DNA of 31,505 nt. It comes from Candidatus Thorarchaeota archaeon (GTDB lineage Archaea > Asgardarchaeota > Thorarchaeia > Thorarchaeales > Thorarchaeaceae). The notes beneath the pieces were generated by a model that saw nothing but the letters and a program-made list of their open reading frames with translations, had not been told where the DNA came from and ran no database searches. The stretch covers positions 1 to 31,505 of the forward strand of contig JAEOSL010000031.1 of NCBI GenBank assembly GCA_016840385.1, given 5' to 3'. The position numbers and the translations under genes were made by a program. Shown here piece after piece: positions 16,236 through 24,513 of this stretch; the first letter of the stretch is position 1; each line of letters begins with the position of its first letter.

Positions 16236-18185
16236 TCAAACCTCCAGTTTGTGACGTATCGAAATAGCACGCCCTCTATTCAGCTCGCACATTTCACGTC
16301 CTGACATTTCGCTCTTCCCAACAGCAATGACTTCATCATCATTGTTCAGTACGATGACTTCATCTCCTGGACGAATCTCAGAGTCAGCTTCGCTAATACC
16401 TACTGCAAAAATGGACCCACCCTTGACTTGTGTTGCATCCAGTCGAGCCCAGTAACGATTTAATGGAGCAAGAAGTTTCGCACCACTCAATGTCAAGGAG
16501 ATGGAACCCGAACTTGCAATGAAAGAACAGATTTGTTCCTTTTCAATCCGACACACAATTTGTCTGTACGGCTTCCCACCAAGCTTGGCATTCTCAGGAA
16601 CCAATAATTCACCAGCTCCAAGACCAAACTGAAAATCAGCAGTAGACCTAACGATTTCCTCAAGTTGTTTTGGTTGACTACCTTTCAAATCGAGGACACC
16701 TTTGAGATCGGTAAGTGTTTCGTGCAATACCTGACGAGAATCCCAGCTTGATGCAGATGATTCGGGGGTTGTATAGATAATACTCTGTGAAACTTGAGAT
16801 TCTGCACCTTTCACAATCCCGAGATATCCACCAGATACATGTGCAACAACTGTACAATTAGCATCAAACTTGTTCAAGTAAGTTATGAGTGCCTGTGCAC
16901 CTAATTCGGTTTCCTCAGAGTCCCAATCGCCAGTAACAGGAATATCATAATTTGCAGCTGGAAAAACTCGCTCAAGTTCTCGTGGTACAACTCCAAGAGG
17001 AGATGTGAGAATTGCCTGGGCGACTCTTTCTGCAGCCCTTCCAAGAGCACTCCCAATTGTTTCTAGAAATCTACGATGAGACTTTGAGTCCGAGTATGGT
17101 TTTTTCGCAGAACACGGGAGTAAGAGTACGATTTGTTTCCCAGTAGGAGGAGTGTAGCGAGATTCTAAGTATTCTCGATATCTGCGAACTGCTGGAGAAT
17201 TGTATGATTCTGGACCAATCAGAGGAACAACATCCGCTCCAGTTGTTGGCGTGAATTCTTCAATGAAGGGATAGGTCTGTTTGTCCACTTGTCTGAGGAG
17301 TGCTGCATGATTGGGGCTAACATGGGTCATTGATTCAACTAACCATCGTAAACGACCAGATTTCATAGCATGAAGTGATTCAGATAGAATTGAAGAGTAG
17401 ATATTCAGGTTATGATTGTGAAGCGCCTGAATATGCTCAGAACTGTACTTCTCATCAATAATCTTGCAGGCTAAACATGAACAGTATCTAGGAAGTTTCC
17501 CGGATTCTATTTGCTCGGAATCATTGGACCAAAGTCGAACCCCACTAGCTGCAGCCTGATATGCGTAACCAGTATCAATGATATCAAAACCAGTGTAGTA
17601 AAGAAGAGGTATGATGCTGGGATGGATTTTCCCAAGTGCAAAGGTTAGCCAGGACGCAGGTAGAGTGCTTCTAAGAGTGATTGATTTTAAATCTGTAGAT
17701 CCAAGAAGTCCATCAAACACGAACGCAGCGGAACGGATTCCTTTGGTGTGAAACTCATCAATGATGCTTTTGAAATCTTCAACATCGATGTTCTCTGGGA
17801 CTCTTAGAATTAGACGTGACGGGTCAATAGTTCCTTTGCTTTTCTCCACCATCTCTAGCTGATAACGAAGTAGCAAAGTGCTAGCGGGATTATCTAAAGA
17901 TGCGAATGAAACTAGTGAAGGTAGGAGGATGGGATCAGAATCTCCTAATGCAACATTAGAGAACTCATCAGGTGTCATATTGAAAGGAATTGCTACTATA
18001 CCTGGATTTGGCAATGTCAAGTCCCTTCCCATGTATCTAATCTGAAGGATACTTTTTCTTATTGAATCTGGACCAGTGAGGAGAGGTGTCTGGAATACTT
18101 CTTCGCCTATGATGTATTCACCTATTCTTGCGGGACCATCATGTCCGCGACCAACTCGAAACTCTGTCATCCTTTTCATCTCCAT
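16236..18185 (-). CDS. arcS: Archaeosine synthase ArcS (tRNA-guanine transglycosylase-like, with PUA domain)
   Basis: About 649 residues. The N-terminal half is TGT-like, with the zinc site C-x-C-x2-C (YCSCLACK, about residues 235-240) followed by a histidine-containing LHNHN. The central ArcS domain carries the diagnostic PCSAKKPYSDSKSH (about 357-370). The C-terminal 75 residues form a PUA RNA-binding domain (FAVGISEADSEIRPGDEVIV, then AVGKSEMSG). Known role: attaches lysine to preQ0 in tRNA, the step before archaeosine. The open frame extends to 18248, but that overlaps the helicase by 62 bp. ATG at 18185 begins one base after the helicase stop, and ATG at 18170 has GGAG 9 bp upstream; both are possible. 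Second gene of the helicase-arcS-radical SAM operon. Confidence 0.93.
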   Translation of the reverse strand: MEMKRMTEFRVGRGHDGPARIGEYIIGEEVFQTPLLTGPDSIRKSILQIRYMGRDLTLPNPGIVAIPFNMTPDEFSNVALGDSDPILLPSLVSFASLDNPASTLLLRYQLEMVEKSKGTIDPSRLILRVPENIDVEDFKSIIDEFHTKGIRSAAFVFDGLLGSTDLKSITLRSTLPASWLTFALGKIHPSIIPLLYYTGFDIIDTGYAYQAAASGVRLWSNDSEQIESGKLPRYCSCLACKIIDEKYSSEHIQALHNHNLNIYSSILSESLHAMKSGRLRWLVESMTHVSPNHAALLRQVDKQTYPFIEEFTPTTGADVVPLIGPESYNSPAVRRYREYLESRYTPPTGKQIVLLLPCSAKKPYSDSKSHRRFLETIGSALGRAAERVAQAILTSPLGVVPRELERVFPAANYDIPVTGDWDSEETELGAQALITYLNKFDANCTVVAHVSGGYLGIVKGAESQVSQSIIYTTPESSASSWDSRQVLHETLTDLKGVLDLKGSQPKQLEEIVRSTADFQFGLGAGELLVPENAKLGGKPYRQIVCRIEKEQICSFIASSGSISLTLSGAKLLAPLNRYWARLDATQVKGGSIFAVGISEADSEIRPGDEVIVLNNDDEVIAVGKSEMSGREMCELNRGRAISIRHKLEV

Positions 18186-18186
18186 T

Positions 18187-20844
18187 CTAGACAAGGGGCT
18201 CGTATCCAGCATATCCCTCTGTATCAACCGTTGTTTCAGCCTTGGCAAGTATCATTTCGACACTCTCAAGGGCACCTATCTTGTAAAGTGGACTATTGTT
18301 GTTTCCGCAATGATATGAATAGGTGCATAGAGGACAGCCATCGACTGTATTGCAGTCGCACTTTTCCAGTATTGTTTTTGTTCTTCTGAATGCCTCATCT
18401 AGCTTTCCAAAGAGCAGTTTTGATGCTCCATTCCCTCCAGGACTACCATCATAGACAAAGATGATTCCGGAGTCACCCATTGATACACCACCAATCTCCC
18501 GAGTTCCTCCCCCGGTAAGCATATCACTGGATTCGATGAGAACATGCTCAAGTGCATGGAATGAACCACCGTACAATCCACTTGGTGTCATTTGGGGACC
18601 TCCAAGAGTAGAATATTTACCAGCAACATAATCATTGACAGACTTCACCGGTTCAGGTGCGGTAATGGCAAACCCACGGGTCTGATAGGTATAGATCAGA
18701 GGGGTTGTCAAATCAGCTCGACCAACTATGTTTCCAGTTCGGGTTTCCCTCTTGACATATCCATCTACGGTTTGAGTCATCTCAAGTGTACAATAAACAG
18801 CATTCAGTCCCAGTATCTCTCTTCGCTCTAGAATATCTATTATCTTAGGCATTGTGGAATAGAGAGGCTTCGTGTGTATGCTTCGATTCTTGTACGGAAC
18901 TACTGTCGCTCTTCCAAGACCTGGAGTGTACTTGAAATCTACAGACATGTAGTTTTTCCCACCATGCAAGTAGATTGCCCCAGGATGCAGCTCTTGAGCT
19001 GCCATCGGCATCGAGCGTTCACCAAGTCCTTTTTTATCAAGGCGAATCTGCACTGTATCGCCTATACCTCGTATGCTGTAACCTCGCCACGCTTTCCTTG
19101 CACGATCAGCATCAACAATTCGCACACTATCATCACGGACTCTCACGAGGTCATCCTCTACCAGTTTGTCTATGATTCCCTTATGCCGGTCAAACTGGGA
19201 AGCTTTTAGCTTTCCACCCATCGCTGCAGCAATCAGTTGATAGTATCCAACAACTTCATTCTCCGGCTCAAGATATGCGGCATCAATATCTGCGAAGTAT
19301 TTCTCAGGGTCGTGTCGATAGAACGATGAGATGGGATCCTTCTCTCTTAGTGCAAGAATCGCAACGCTCTCCTGACCTTTACGACCAGCTCGTCCTATAC
19401 GTTGTGTTAATCGAGTAATCGATACTATCATACTCACAACACTATTGAGGTCTCCAATGTCTATCCCAAGTTCAAGTGTCGGAGTTGATACGATAACAGG
19501 TAGTTTTCCAGACCTGAAGTCGTCTTCCACATTACCTCGATATTTCTTTGACAGTCCTGCTCGATGGACCATGGATTTTACACCGACATTCCCGAGAAGC
19601 ATATTCAACACTTCAGCCTCTGAGTGAGTGTTTCCGAATACAAGGGTCTTGAAATCACCAACTTGAAGCATTGAAACTAGATCCACAATCATACTGTACT
19701 TGCTTCTCATGCCAGGATAGTACATCAGGAAGTGAACTGGTCCACGTTTTGCAGTCTTTGACTCAATGAGTTTCACATCAGTATCGAAGAGCAACTCTGC
19801 AAATTCTTTGGGATTAGCAATTGTAGCAGACGCCCCGATCTTCTGAAATCTACCAGATTCCATCTCTAGGCGTTTCATGATATAGTAGACATTGGTCCCC
19901 ATTGATCCTGTATAGAGGTGTATCTCATCCAATACAACAAATTTCACAGTGGTTAGAAGAGGAACCAGACGGGACTGCATCCATCCAAGATGATAGTGTA
20001 GGATATCTGGATTTGTCAAGAGGATATCTGGAGGTCTCTCGTAAATCTTAGCTCTTTCATTTTGTGAAACATCTCCATCGAAGATAGCAACGCTGAGACC
20101 TGCCGCTTTTCCTAACAGTGTCACCTTGTCAAATTGGTCTCGAGCAAGTGCCTTTGTGGGATAGATAAGCAGAGCCCGTACTCCCGGTGTAGCAAATGTT
20201 TCCTGAACTGAGATGAGTAGTTGTCTGATAATTGGAAGAATGAAACCCTCAGTCTTTCCCTGTGCAGTTGGTGCAGCAATGACCACATCCTCTCCATTGT
20301 TGATGGCTTTGTAGGAATCTTCCTGGAACTTGTAGAGCTTGGTAATTCCCTTAGCCCCCAGTTGTTCCACTAATCGTTTTGGAATTCCGATATCACTGAC
20401 ATCAGAACCATACTCAGCATCAGTTGCTGGCATGTATTGATACTTGACTAGATAGTCGCGACCAGACGCAATCAACTCACGAATGGTTTCAGGCATGTCA
20501 TCAATATCTCTACCACCCTCATCAACTAACTTCTTAATTGCAGCCTCTGATTGGACACGGGATGATCTGGATTGCCTGCGTCGTTGCTTCTTTGGGCCAC
20601 CAGTTCCTGAACCAAGATATTTCTCTCTTCGAATCGCAGATTTTACATCCTCTCTATCGAATGCACTACGCTTGATTTCCTCACTGTATCCCTCATAAGC
20701 ATCAAAGAGGTCCTTACTTTTACCATCAACTAGAATCTCTACATCGCATGTGGAACAACTGACATACCACCCAGCATCTACTTTTTTGAAGTCGAGTCGG
20801 GATCCACACTTTGGGCAATGTAAGACTGGCACAGTTAACACCAA
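18187..20844 (-). CDS. DEAD/DEAH-box helicase with C-terminal cysteine cluster (MrfA/Hrq1-like, DUF1998)
   Basis: SF2 helicase of 885 residues. An N-terminal zinc ribbon (HCPKCG at 9-14, SCSTCD at 30-35) and a basic linker precede the helicase core: Walker A APTAQGKT (191-198), YPTKALARDQ, TNPDIL, DEIH (306-309), SAT (339-341), TPTLELGIDIG and QRIGRAGR (481-488). The C-terminus has a four-cysteine metal site in CDCNTVDGCPLC followed by YHCGNNN, as in MrfA/YprA and Hrq1-type DUF1998 helicases. Bacterial MrfA unwinds DNA in mitomycin-crosslink repair; the role here is unproven. TTG 20844, GTG 20841 and GTG 20832 are all possible starts. It is immediately followed by arcS, which may only reflect compact packing. 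Confidence 0.9.
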   Translation of the reverse strand: MVLTVPVLHCPKCGSRLDFKKVDAGWYVSCSTCDVEILVDGKSKDLFDAYEGYSEEIKRSAFDREDVKSAIRREKYLGSGTGGPKKQRRRQSRSSRVQSEAAIKKLVDEGGRDIDDMPETIRELIASGRDYLVKYQYMPATDAEYGSDVSDIGIPKRLVEQLGAKGITKLYKFQEDSYKAINNGEDVVIAAPTAQGKTEGFILPIIRQLLISVQETFATPGVRALLIYPTKALARDQFDKVTLLGKAAGLSVAIFDGDVSQNERAKIYERPPDILLTNPDILHYHLGWMQSRLVPLLTTVKFVVLDEIHLYTGSMGTNVYYIMKRLEMESGRFQKIGASATIANPKEFAELLFDTDVKLIESKTAKRGPVHFLMYYPGMRSKYSMIVDLVSMLQVGDFKTLVFGNTHSEAEVLNMLLGNVGVKSMVHRAGLSKKYRGNVEDDFRSGKLPVIVSTPTLELGIDIGDLNSVVSMIVSITRLTQRIGRAGRKGQESVAILALREKDPISSFYRHDPEKYFADIDAAYLEPENEVVGYYQLIAAAMGGKLKASQFDRHKGIIDKLVEDDLVRVRDDSVRIVDADRARKAWRGYSIRGIGDTVQIRLDKKGLGERSMPMAAQELHPGAIYLHGGKNYMSVDFKYTPGLGRATVVPYKNRSIHTKPLYSTMPKIIDILERREILGLNAVYCTLEMTQTVDGYVKRETRTGNIVGRADLTTPLIYTYQTRGFAITAPEPVKSVNDYVAGKYSTLGGPQMTPSGLYGGSFHALEHVLIESSDMLTGGGTREIGGVSMGDSGIIFVYDGSPGGNGASKLLFGKLDEAFRRTKTILEKCDCNTVDGCPLCTYSYHCGNNNSPLYKIGALESVEMILAKAETTVDTEGYAGYEPLV

Positions 20845-20965
20845 TTTCTATGACATCGATGGACAGCGGCTTATCAAACTTTGGCACTAGTTTTACACAA
20901 CATCAGTAATCATGACGCCCGATGAATTAATAATGCCATATGCTAATGACATCTTGGGATAGGGG

Positions 20966-21301
20966 ATGTCCGTACAAGGAAAGAACAATCGGTGGATTGC
21001 GCTAATTATCGTTCATCTGTGTAAAATTTTATTCCTGTTAGTTGCCATTGTTTTGGATAATTCAGGAAACTGGTACTATCTTTTGTCTCTTAGAACATGG
21101 TACTTAATGTTCTGCTTGGGAGACCTCATTCTGTTCTTTGCTTATTGGAAAATGAATCCAACTTGGGAAGAAGGTGCACGTGTCTTTGGGATCTTCTGGA
21201 ATATTATGATTGTTGTATTTCTGGTGTATAGCTTTGTATTTAATTTCCTATTAGTTCTCATAATAGTAGAAACGTGTGTTCTGATTTTGTCTAAATCATA
21301 G
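20966..21301 (+). CDS. Small membrane protein, unknown
   Basis: This 111-residue protein is almost entirely hydrophobic, with four likely membrane helices (about residues 10-30, 40-60, 70-88 and 90-107) and short charged loops (SLRTW, KMNPTWEEGAR). I do not recognise the family. ATG at 20966 directly follows AGGGG, which is too close to act as a normal ribosome-binding site, and a weak AT-rich element lies near 20925-20934. It is divergent from the helicase operon and precedes the thioredoxin pair. Confidence 0.6.
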   Translation: MSVQGKNNRWIALIIVHLCKILFLLVAIVLDNSGNWYYLLSLRTWYLMFCLGDLILFFAYWKMNPTWEEGARVFGIFWNIMIVVFLVYSFVFNFLLVLIIVETCVLILSKS

Positions 21302-21338
21302 TCTGACCAACAGAAAAAACAAATGTCACAGCACAATC

Positions 21339-21346
21339 CTTATAAC
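21339..21346 (+). promoter_or_regulatory. Putative TATA box of thioredoxin 1
   Basis: CTTATAAC predicts a start near 21371, about 30 bases before the ATG at 21402. Confidence 0.45.
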
Positions 21347-21401
21347 GGTAGTGCAAAAAAATAGCACAACCGACTCGCACCAGCGATGGAGTTTGATCAT
21401 A

Positions 21402-21767
21402 ATGGTAGAAGACATCAGCTCAACTGAGCTAGACAAAATCATCACAGATAACAAAGTAGTATTCGTGGACTGTCACGCAGTTTGGTGTGCGCCTTGCAGG
21501 ACACTTGGACCAATCCTCGAAGAAGTCAATGACAAGTACGAAGCCAAGGGACTGAAAGTTGTAAAACTAGATGTGGACCACAATCGTGAGTTCAGCCAGG
21601 AGAACCAGATCACAGGTGTTCCCAGCGTTCTAGTATACTCCGAAGGTCGCAGAGTAGTCTTCGATGATGGTCATGGCAAGAAGACTGACAAGCTCGTTGG
21701 TGTAATGCCAATGGAAGTCTACGAACAGATCGCAGACAACCTCCTCGCTGAAGAGGCTGCTGCATAA
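21402..21767 (+). CDS. Thioredoxin (first of two tandem paralogs)
   Basis: About 121 residues with the active site HAVWCAPCRTLGP (the two cysteines about residues 31 and 34), the central KLDVDHN strand and the cis-proline GVPSVLVY. No signal peptide, so it is a cytosolic disulfide reductase. The start is ATG at 21402 (MVEDISS), which has GGAG 10 bp upstream. A longer open frame reaches back to 21351, but its extra residues lack thioredoxin character. Codon choice looks skewed to C-ending codons compared with neighbours, which may mean high expression (an impression, not computed). A strong terminator follows, so it is probably transcribed alone. Confidence 0.93.
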   Translation: MVEDISSTELDKIITDNKVVFVDCHAVWCAPCRTLGPILEEVNDKYEAKGLKVVKLDVDHNREFSQENQITGVPSVLVYSEGRRVVFDDGHGKKTDKLVGVMPMEVYEQIADNLLAEEAAA

Positions 21768-21786
21768 TTAATTCATCACGCACCCT

Positions 21787-21829
21787 CGAGGAAGGAGTAA
21801 CCTTCCTCGTTGGAGTGATTCGTTTTTTC
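21787..21829 (+). terminator. Rho-independent-like terminator after thioredoxin 1
   Basis: CGAGGAAGG (21787-21795), loop AGTAA, CCTTCCTCG (21801-21809): a perfect 9-bp stem. A T-tract (TTTTTT at about 21823-21828) follows 13 bp later. It separates the two thioredoxin genes. Confidence 0.7.
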
Positions 21830-21848
21830 TATCTACTTGTTAGGTAAC

Positions 21849-21857
21849 AAATATAGG
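21849..21857 (+). promoter_or_regulatory. Putative TATA box of thioredoxin 2
   Basis: AAATATAGG lies 34 bp upstream of the ATG at 21891, giving a very short leader. It suggests the second thioredoxin has its own promoter. Confidence 0.4.
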
Positions 21858-21890
21858 CGTCTAGGAATCTGAAAGCATCAGTGGAAACCC

Positions 21891-22277
21891 ATGGTAAAGG
21901 ATGTAACACCTTCAGATGTCGAGATCGAAAAGAAATCAACCAAACTTCTCTTTATTGATTGTTGGGCCGAATGGTGCGCCCCATGTAAGGCATTAGGACC
22001 GATCCTTGATGAGCTTGAAGAGAAATACAGCAATAATCCAGAAGTAGGTTTCTTGAAAGTTAATACCCAAGACCACCCTGATTATGCTCTTGATAATGGA
22101 ATCCATGGTATTCCTTGTGTGCTCATTTTCATGGATGGTGAACCTGCCAAGCTTGAGTTACCAGGATCTGAGGAAGGTAAGGTAACAGTAGTTGACAGAC
22201 TTGTAGGATTACGCCCTGCAGAGCATTATGAATATGTAATTAGTGCTCTATTGAACCTTGAACCGCAATCTAGTTGA
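21891..22277 (+). CDS. Thioredoxin (second of two tandem paralogs)
   Basis: Protein of 128 residues, paralogous to the preceding gene. Both share the pattern F-I/V-D-C followed by the WCAPC active site (AEWCAPCKALGPILDELEEK here), the cis-proline loop HGIPCVLIFMDGEP and a C-terminal DRLVGLRPAEHYEYV matching DKLVGVMPMEVYEQI. An extra Cys sits directly after the cis-proline (GIPC), which may influence redox behaviour. No signal peptide. It is more divergent in codon use and has its own TATA-like element, so the two copies are likely regulated separately. Client proteins and reductase are not visible here. Confidence 0.92.
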   Translation: MVKDVTPSDVEIEKKSTKLLFIDCWAEWCAPCKALGPILDELEEKYSNNPEVGFLKVNTQDHPDYALDNGIHGIPCVLIFMDGEPAKLELPGSEEGKVTVVDRLVGLRPAEHYEYVISALLNLEPQSS

Positions 22278-22333
22278 GCATATGATGTTTTATTAGATAA
22301 CACTACTGCGTGATTATAGACAGAGGTGTTAAT

Positions 22334-22858
22334 GTGCCAATACTACCATTCGGAGATAAGAGTCCTAAAATAGATCCAAAGGCATTTGTGAGTCCACAGG
22401 CCACACTTGTTGGTAATGTTGAAGTTGGTTCGAGAGCCAGTATATGGCCGGGTGCAGTGATACGTGGAGACCATGCATCTGTGCGAATTGGTGAGAATAC
22501 ATGTGTGCAAGATAGTGCTGTGATTCATGCCCATACTGAAGAAAATCCAGCTATTATTGGAAACAACATAATTATTGGTACTGCCTCAGTTCTTCATGGA
22601 GTATACATTGGAGATAGCGCAGTTATAGGTGAAGGATGTGTCATCTTCGATGGAGCTACGCTTGGAGAGGGAGTTAGACTGGCTCCAGGTAGCATTGTAC
22701 CAGCCAATGTTGTAATGCCTCCGCGAAGTCTCAACTCTGGAGCCCCTGCTGCACAGATTCGCGAGCTCTCTGGGGAAGAAGTAGCCCAACACAATGACAA
22801 GACAGATACAATCGCTCAGGTCTTTGCAAAGCTGAAGCGCTGGCAGCAATCAATATAG
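22334..22858 (+). CDS. Gamma-carbonic anhydrase-like left-handed beta-helix protein
   Basis: About 174 residues of hexapeptide repeats (V-G-S-R-A-S-I-W-P-G, then repeated I-G-x2 turns), in the YrdA/PaaY/CaiE/gamma-CA family. Normal for the family are PFGDKSPKIDPKAFVSP, IRGDHASVRIGENT and QDSAVIHAH. Gamma-CAs bind zinc through three histidines: one in VIHAH is present and one in VLHG is present, but the expected I-G-H of the IGHxxxxHG motif is IGTASVLHG, with Thr for His. Catalytic carbonic anhydrase activity is therefore doubtful. GTG at 22334 has GAGGTG 5 bp upstream and gives a typical length; a GTG at 22310 is possible but has no ribosome site. It ends with zero gap against the convergent M24 gene. 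Confidence 0.88.
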   Translation: MPILPFGDKSPKIDPKAFVSPQATLVGNVEVGSRASIWPGAVIRGDHASVRIGENTCVQDSAVIHAHTEENPAIIGNNIIIGTASVLHGVYIGDSAVIGEGCVIFDGATLGEGVRLAPGSIVPANVVMPPRSLNSGAPAAQIRELSGEEVAQHNDKTDTIAQVFAKLKRWQQSI

Positions 22859-23986
22859 CTACATGGTTTCACGAGCTAGAGATGCAAGATTTTCTACACC
22901 ATCAGAAGTAACAAGAAAGACATCAGCTACTTTTACAGCTCCTATGCCAGGGGCATAGCCAGTCGGATGAAGCGTGAACACCATACCTTCTTTGAGTGTA
23001 AATGGATTCTCTGATGTGATGTAAGGAGGTTCTCTCAGGTCTAATCCGATGGAGCTTCCTAACGGTTGAATCAATGTATCGATTGGAAATATCTTGCCAG
23101 ATTTCTTCAGAATTTGTTTTGTAATGTCATCGAAAGAAATCTCAGGCTTCATAGCTCTTTCAGCTACTTTCATTGAGTTCAGTACGTATTCGAACAATTT
23201 CCTTTGCTGGTCAGTTGGCTGACCAAGGTGCAATGTCCGGGCGATCTCTGCGAAATAACCAGAGTGACTCACCGTGATATCTAAAACAACAAAATCCTCG
23301 CTCCGAATTCGATTAGCACCAGGCATCGCAAAGGGATATCGAGCACGGTCTCCTGACAGAACTGCTGCACGAATACCTCGTTGTTGTCCCCCAGCTCCTC
23401 GCATAGCAGATTCAATTTCAAGGGATGCTTGGTCTTCAGATTTTCCAGAAGCAACAGTTTCTAGTGCAGTCCTAACTCCAATTTCTGCCACATTGACAGC
23501 CTGTCGAATTGCATCAATCTCGGCAGCATCTTTGATGTACCGGAGTTTCCAAAGCTGTTGTGAAAAGTCACGAAAACCAGCATCAGGAAGGCTACTCTTG
23601 AGCGTGTCTAATTCACGTACAGAAAGCCAATCGAACTGAAGTCCTATCATTCCCTTTGAGAGATTCAATTCGTTCAATGCATTGATTATTGCGTTCCAAT
23701 AGCTATGACCCTGAGCCCTATACCAGTCATCAGTAAGACTTGAACTGAAGGTATGGACCTCGGCCAGAATAGATTCTCCAATCAATGTATCCTCTCTGAA
23801 TTCAGAAATAATCAGTTGGGGTTGGTGGTTCTCGGAGATAATACAGGCAACAGGAATGCTATGCCCAGGACAACGATATCCTGTCAAATAATGGACATCC
23901 TGACGTCTAGTTATCACTAGTGAATCGATTTCTTCTCGACGCATTGCGCGATATACTCGATCTAGACGTTGTGGAGTGAACTGCAT
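22859..23986 (-). CDS. M24-family (Xaa-Pro peptidase/creatinase-like) protein with degenerate metal site
   Basis: Protein of 375 residues with the creatinase N-terminal domain (1-130) and the pita-bread domain (about 150-375). The fold is clear: LWKLRYIKDAAEIDAIRQA, FVVLDITVSHSGYFAEIART, LKEGMVFTLHPTGY. True prolidase-type peptidases need two Asp, one His and two Glu. Here the first Asp (VVLD) is kept, the second is Glu (GYFAE), the His is Ser (PLGSSIGL), the usual HE-x-P is REPP, and both Glu are changed (TLHP, VADV). Ordinary metallopeptidase activity is unlikely; creatinase-like non-metal chemistry or a binding role is possible. A TATA-like GCTTAAAT lies about 32 bp upstream of the ATG at 23986. 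Confidence 0.85.
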   Translation of the reverse strand: MQFTPQRLDRVYRAMRREEIDSLVITRRQDVHYLTGYRCPGHSIPVACIISENHQPQLIISEFREDTLIGESILAEVHTFSSSLTDDWYRAQGHSYWNAIINALNELNLSKGMIGLQFDWLSVRELDTLKSSLPDAGFRDFSQQLWKLRYIKDAAEIDAIRQAVNVAEIGVRTALETVASGKSEDQASLEIESAMRGAGGQQRGIRAAVLSGDRARYPFAMPGANRIRSEDFVVLDITVSHSGYFAEIARTLHLGQPTDQQRKLFEYVLNSMKVAERAMKPEISFDDITKQILKKSGKIFPIDTLIQPLGSSIGLDLREPPYITSENPFTLKEGMVFTLHPTGYAPGIGAVKVADVFLVTSDGVENLASLARETM

Positions 23987-24065
23987 GATACTCTATCGTC
24001 GAACTTGATACCACATTTAAGCTTCGTGTCGACTCGTTTACGATGAGAAGATTGTGTAAAATTAG

Positions 24066-24143
24066 TGGCGGGACCGTCCGGATTCGAACCGGAGATTACC
24101 AACTCCGCAGGCTGGTGCCTTATCCAGGCTAGACTACGGCCCC
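24066..24143 (-). tRNA. tRNA-Arg (anticodon GCG)
   Basis: Complete cloverleaf on the minus strand. Acceptor GGGGCCG pairs CGGTCCC, D stem GTCT/AGGC, anticodon stem CCAGC/GTTGG with loop CTGCGGA giving GCG (reads CGC/CGU), T arm TCCGG-TTCGAAT-CCGGA, discriminator G and encoded CCA. No intron. The mature end without CCA is 24069. The acceptor stem is identical to that of the second tRNA-Arg at 24786. Confidence 0.97.
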
Positions 24144-24166
24144 ATTTTTCGTGGAGCCAGATTTGA

Positions 24167-24172
24167 CTTATA
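24167..24172 (-). promoter_or_regulatory. Putative TATA box of tRNA-Arg(GCG)
   Basis: The minus strand reads TATAAG, 23 bases upstream of the tRNA 5' end. The second tRNA-Arg has a similar element at the same distance. Confidence 0.5.
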
Positions 24173-24207
24173 GAGTCTTCGTTAGAAACCTATAATGAAA
24201 GAGAATC

Positions 24208-24438
24208 TTAGAATCGAATCTTGTCTTGGGTATAGCCAACAAAGTCCACAATGCATGTGCCTTTCTCTTTCTTTATCTTCAAAATATGTTCCACATTTTC
24301 AATTGTGAAAATTTCACCTTCAGCGAGATTATCAAGAACAGCCTTTCCCATAGGACTGTTCAGATGCTTCTGAAATCGTTCTGCAAGGTCCTTTCCAGCC
24401 TTGTCTATGTATTTGTGAGGGTCATTCACATCAAACAC
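24208..24438 (-). CDS. Small paralogous protein of unknown family (copy B)
   Basis: Protein of 76 residues, not recognised. A helical N-terminus (ADLAERF-like DLAERFQKHLNSPMGK) is followed by DNLAEGEIFTIENVEHIL and two basic strands (KIKKEKG). It is clearly paralogous to the next gene: LNSPMGKAVLDNLAEGE here against LNGPMGKTVLDNLEEGE there, both then F-x-I/L-x3-EH-x-L-x-I. There is no signal peptide or membrane segment. It has a GTG start at 24438 with no strong ribosome site. It sits between the two tRNA-Arg genes on the same strand. Confidence 0.75.
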   Translation of the reverse strand: MFDVNDPHKYIDKAGKDLAERFQKHLNSPMGKAVLDNLAEGEIFTIENVEHILKIKKEKGTCIVDFVGYTQDKIRF

Positions 24439-24513
24439 CCACTAATATTAAACAATCATTTCTGCAAATTAACTAAACTGGTAAAACTATCCGCAATTCA
24501 AGCGAATGCACAT

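Noticed and set aside
18186..18248. Longer arcS start at 18248
   Set aside because: It would overlap the helicase by 62 bp and adds residues with no family similarity; closely packed starts at 18185 or 18170 fit better.
21389..21401. GGAGTTTGATCAT, close to the conserved 5' end of 16S rRNA
   Set aside because: Only about 13 bases match and no further rRNA sequence follows; the stretch is the leader of the thioredoxin gene. Chance similarity.
21351..21401. Longer N-terminus for thioredoxin 1
   Set aside because: The added 17 residues start just after the TATA box, ahead of the likely transcription start, and do not resemble thioredoxin; ATG at 21402 has GGAG upstream.
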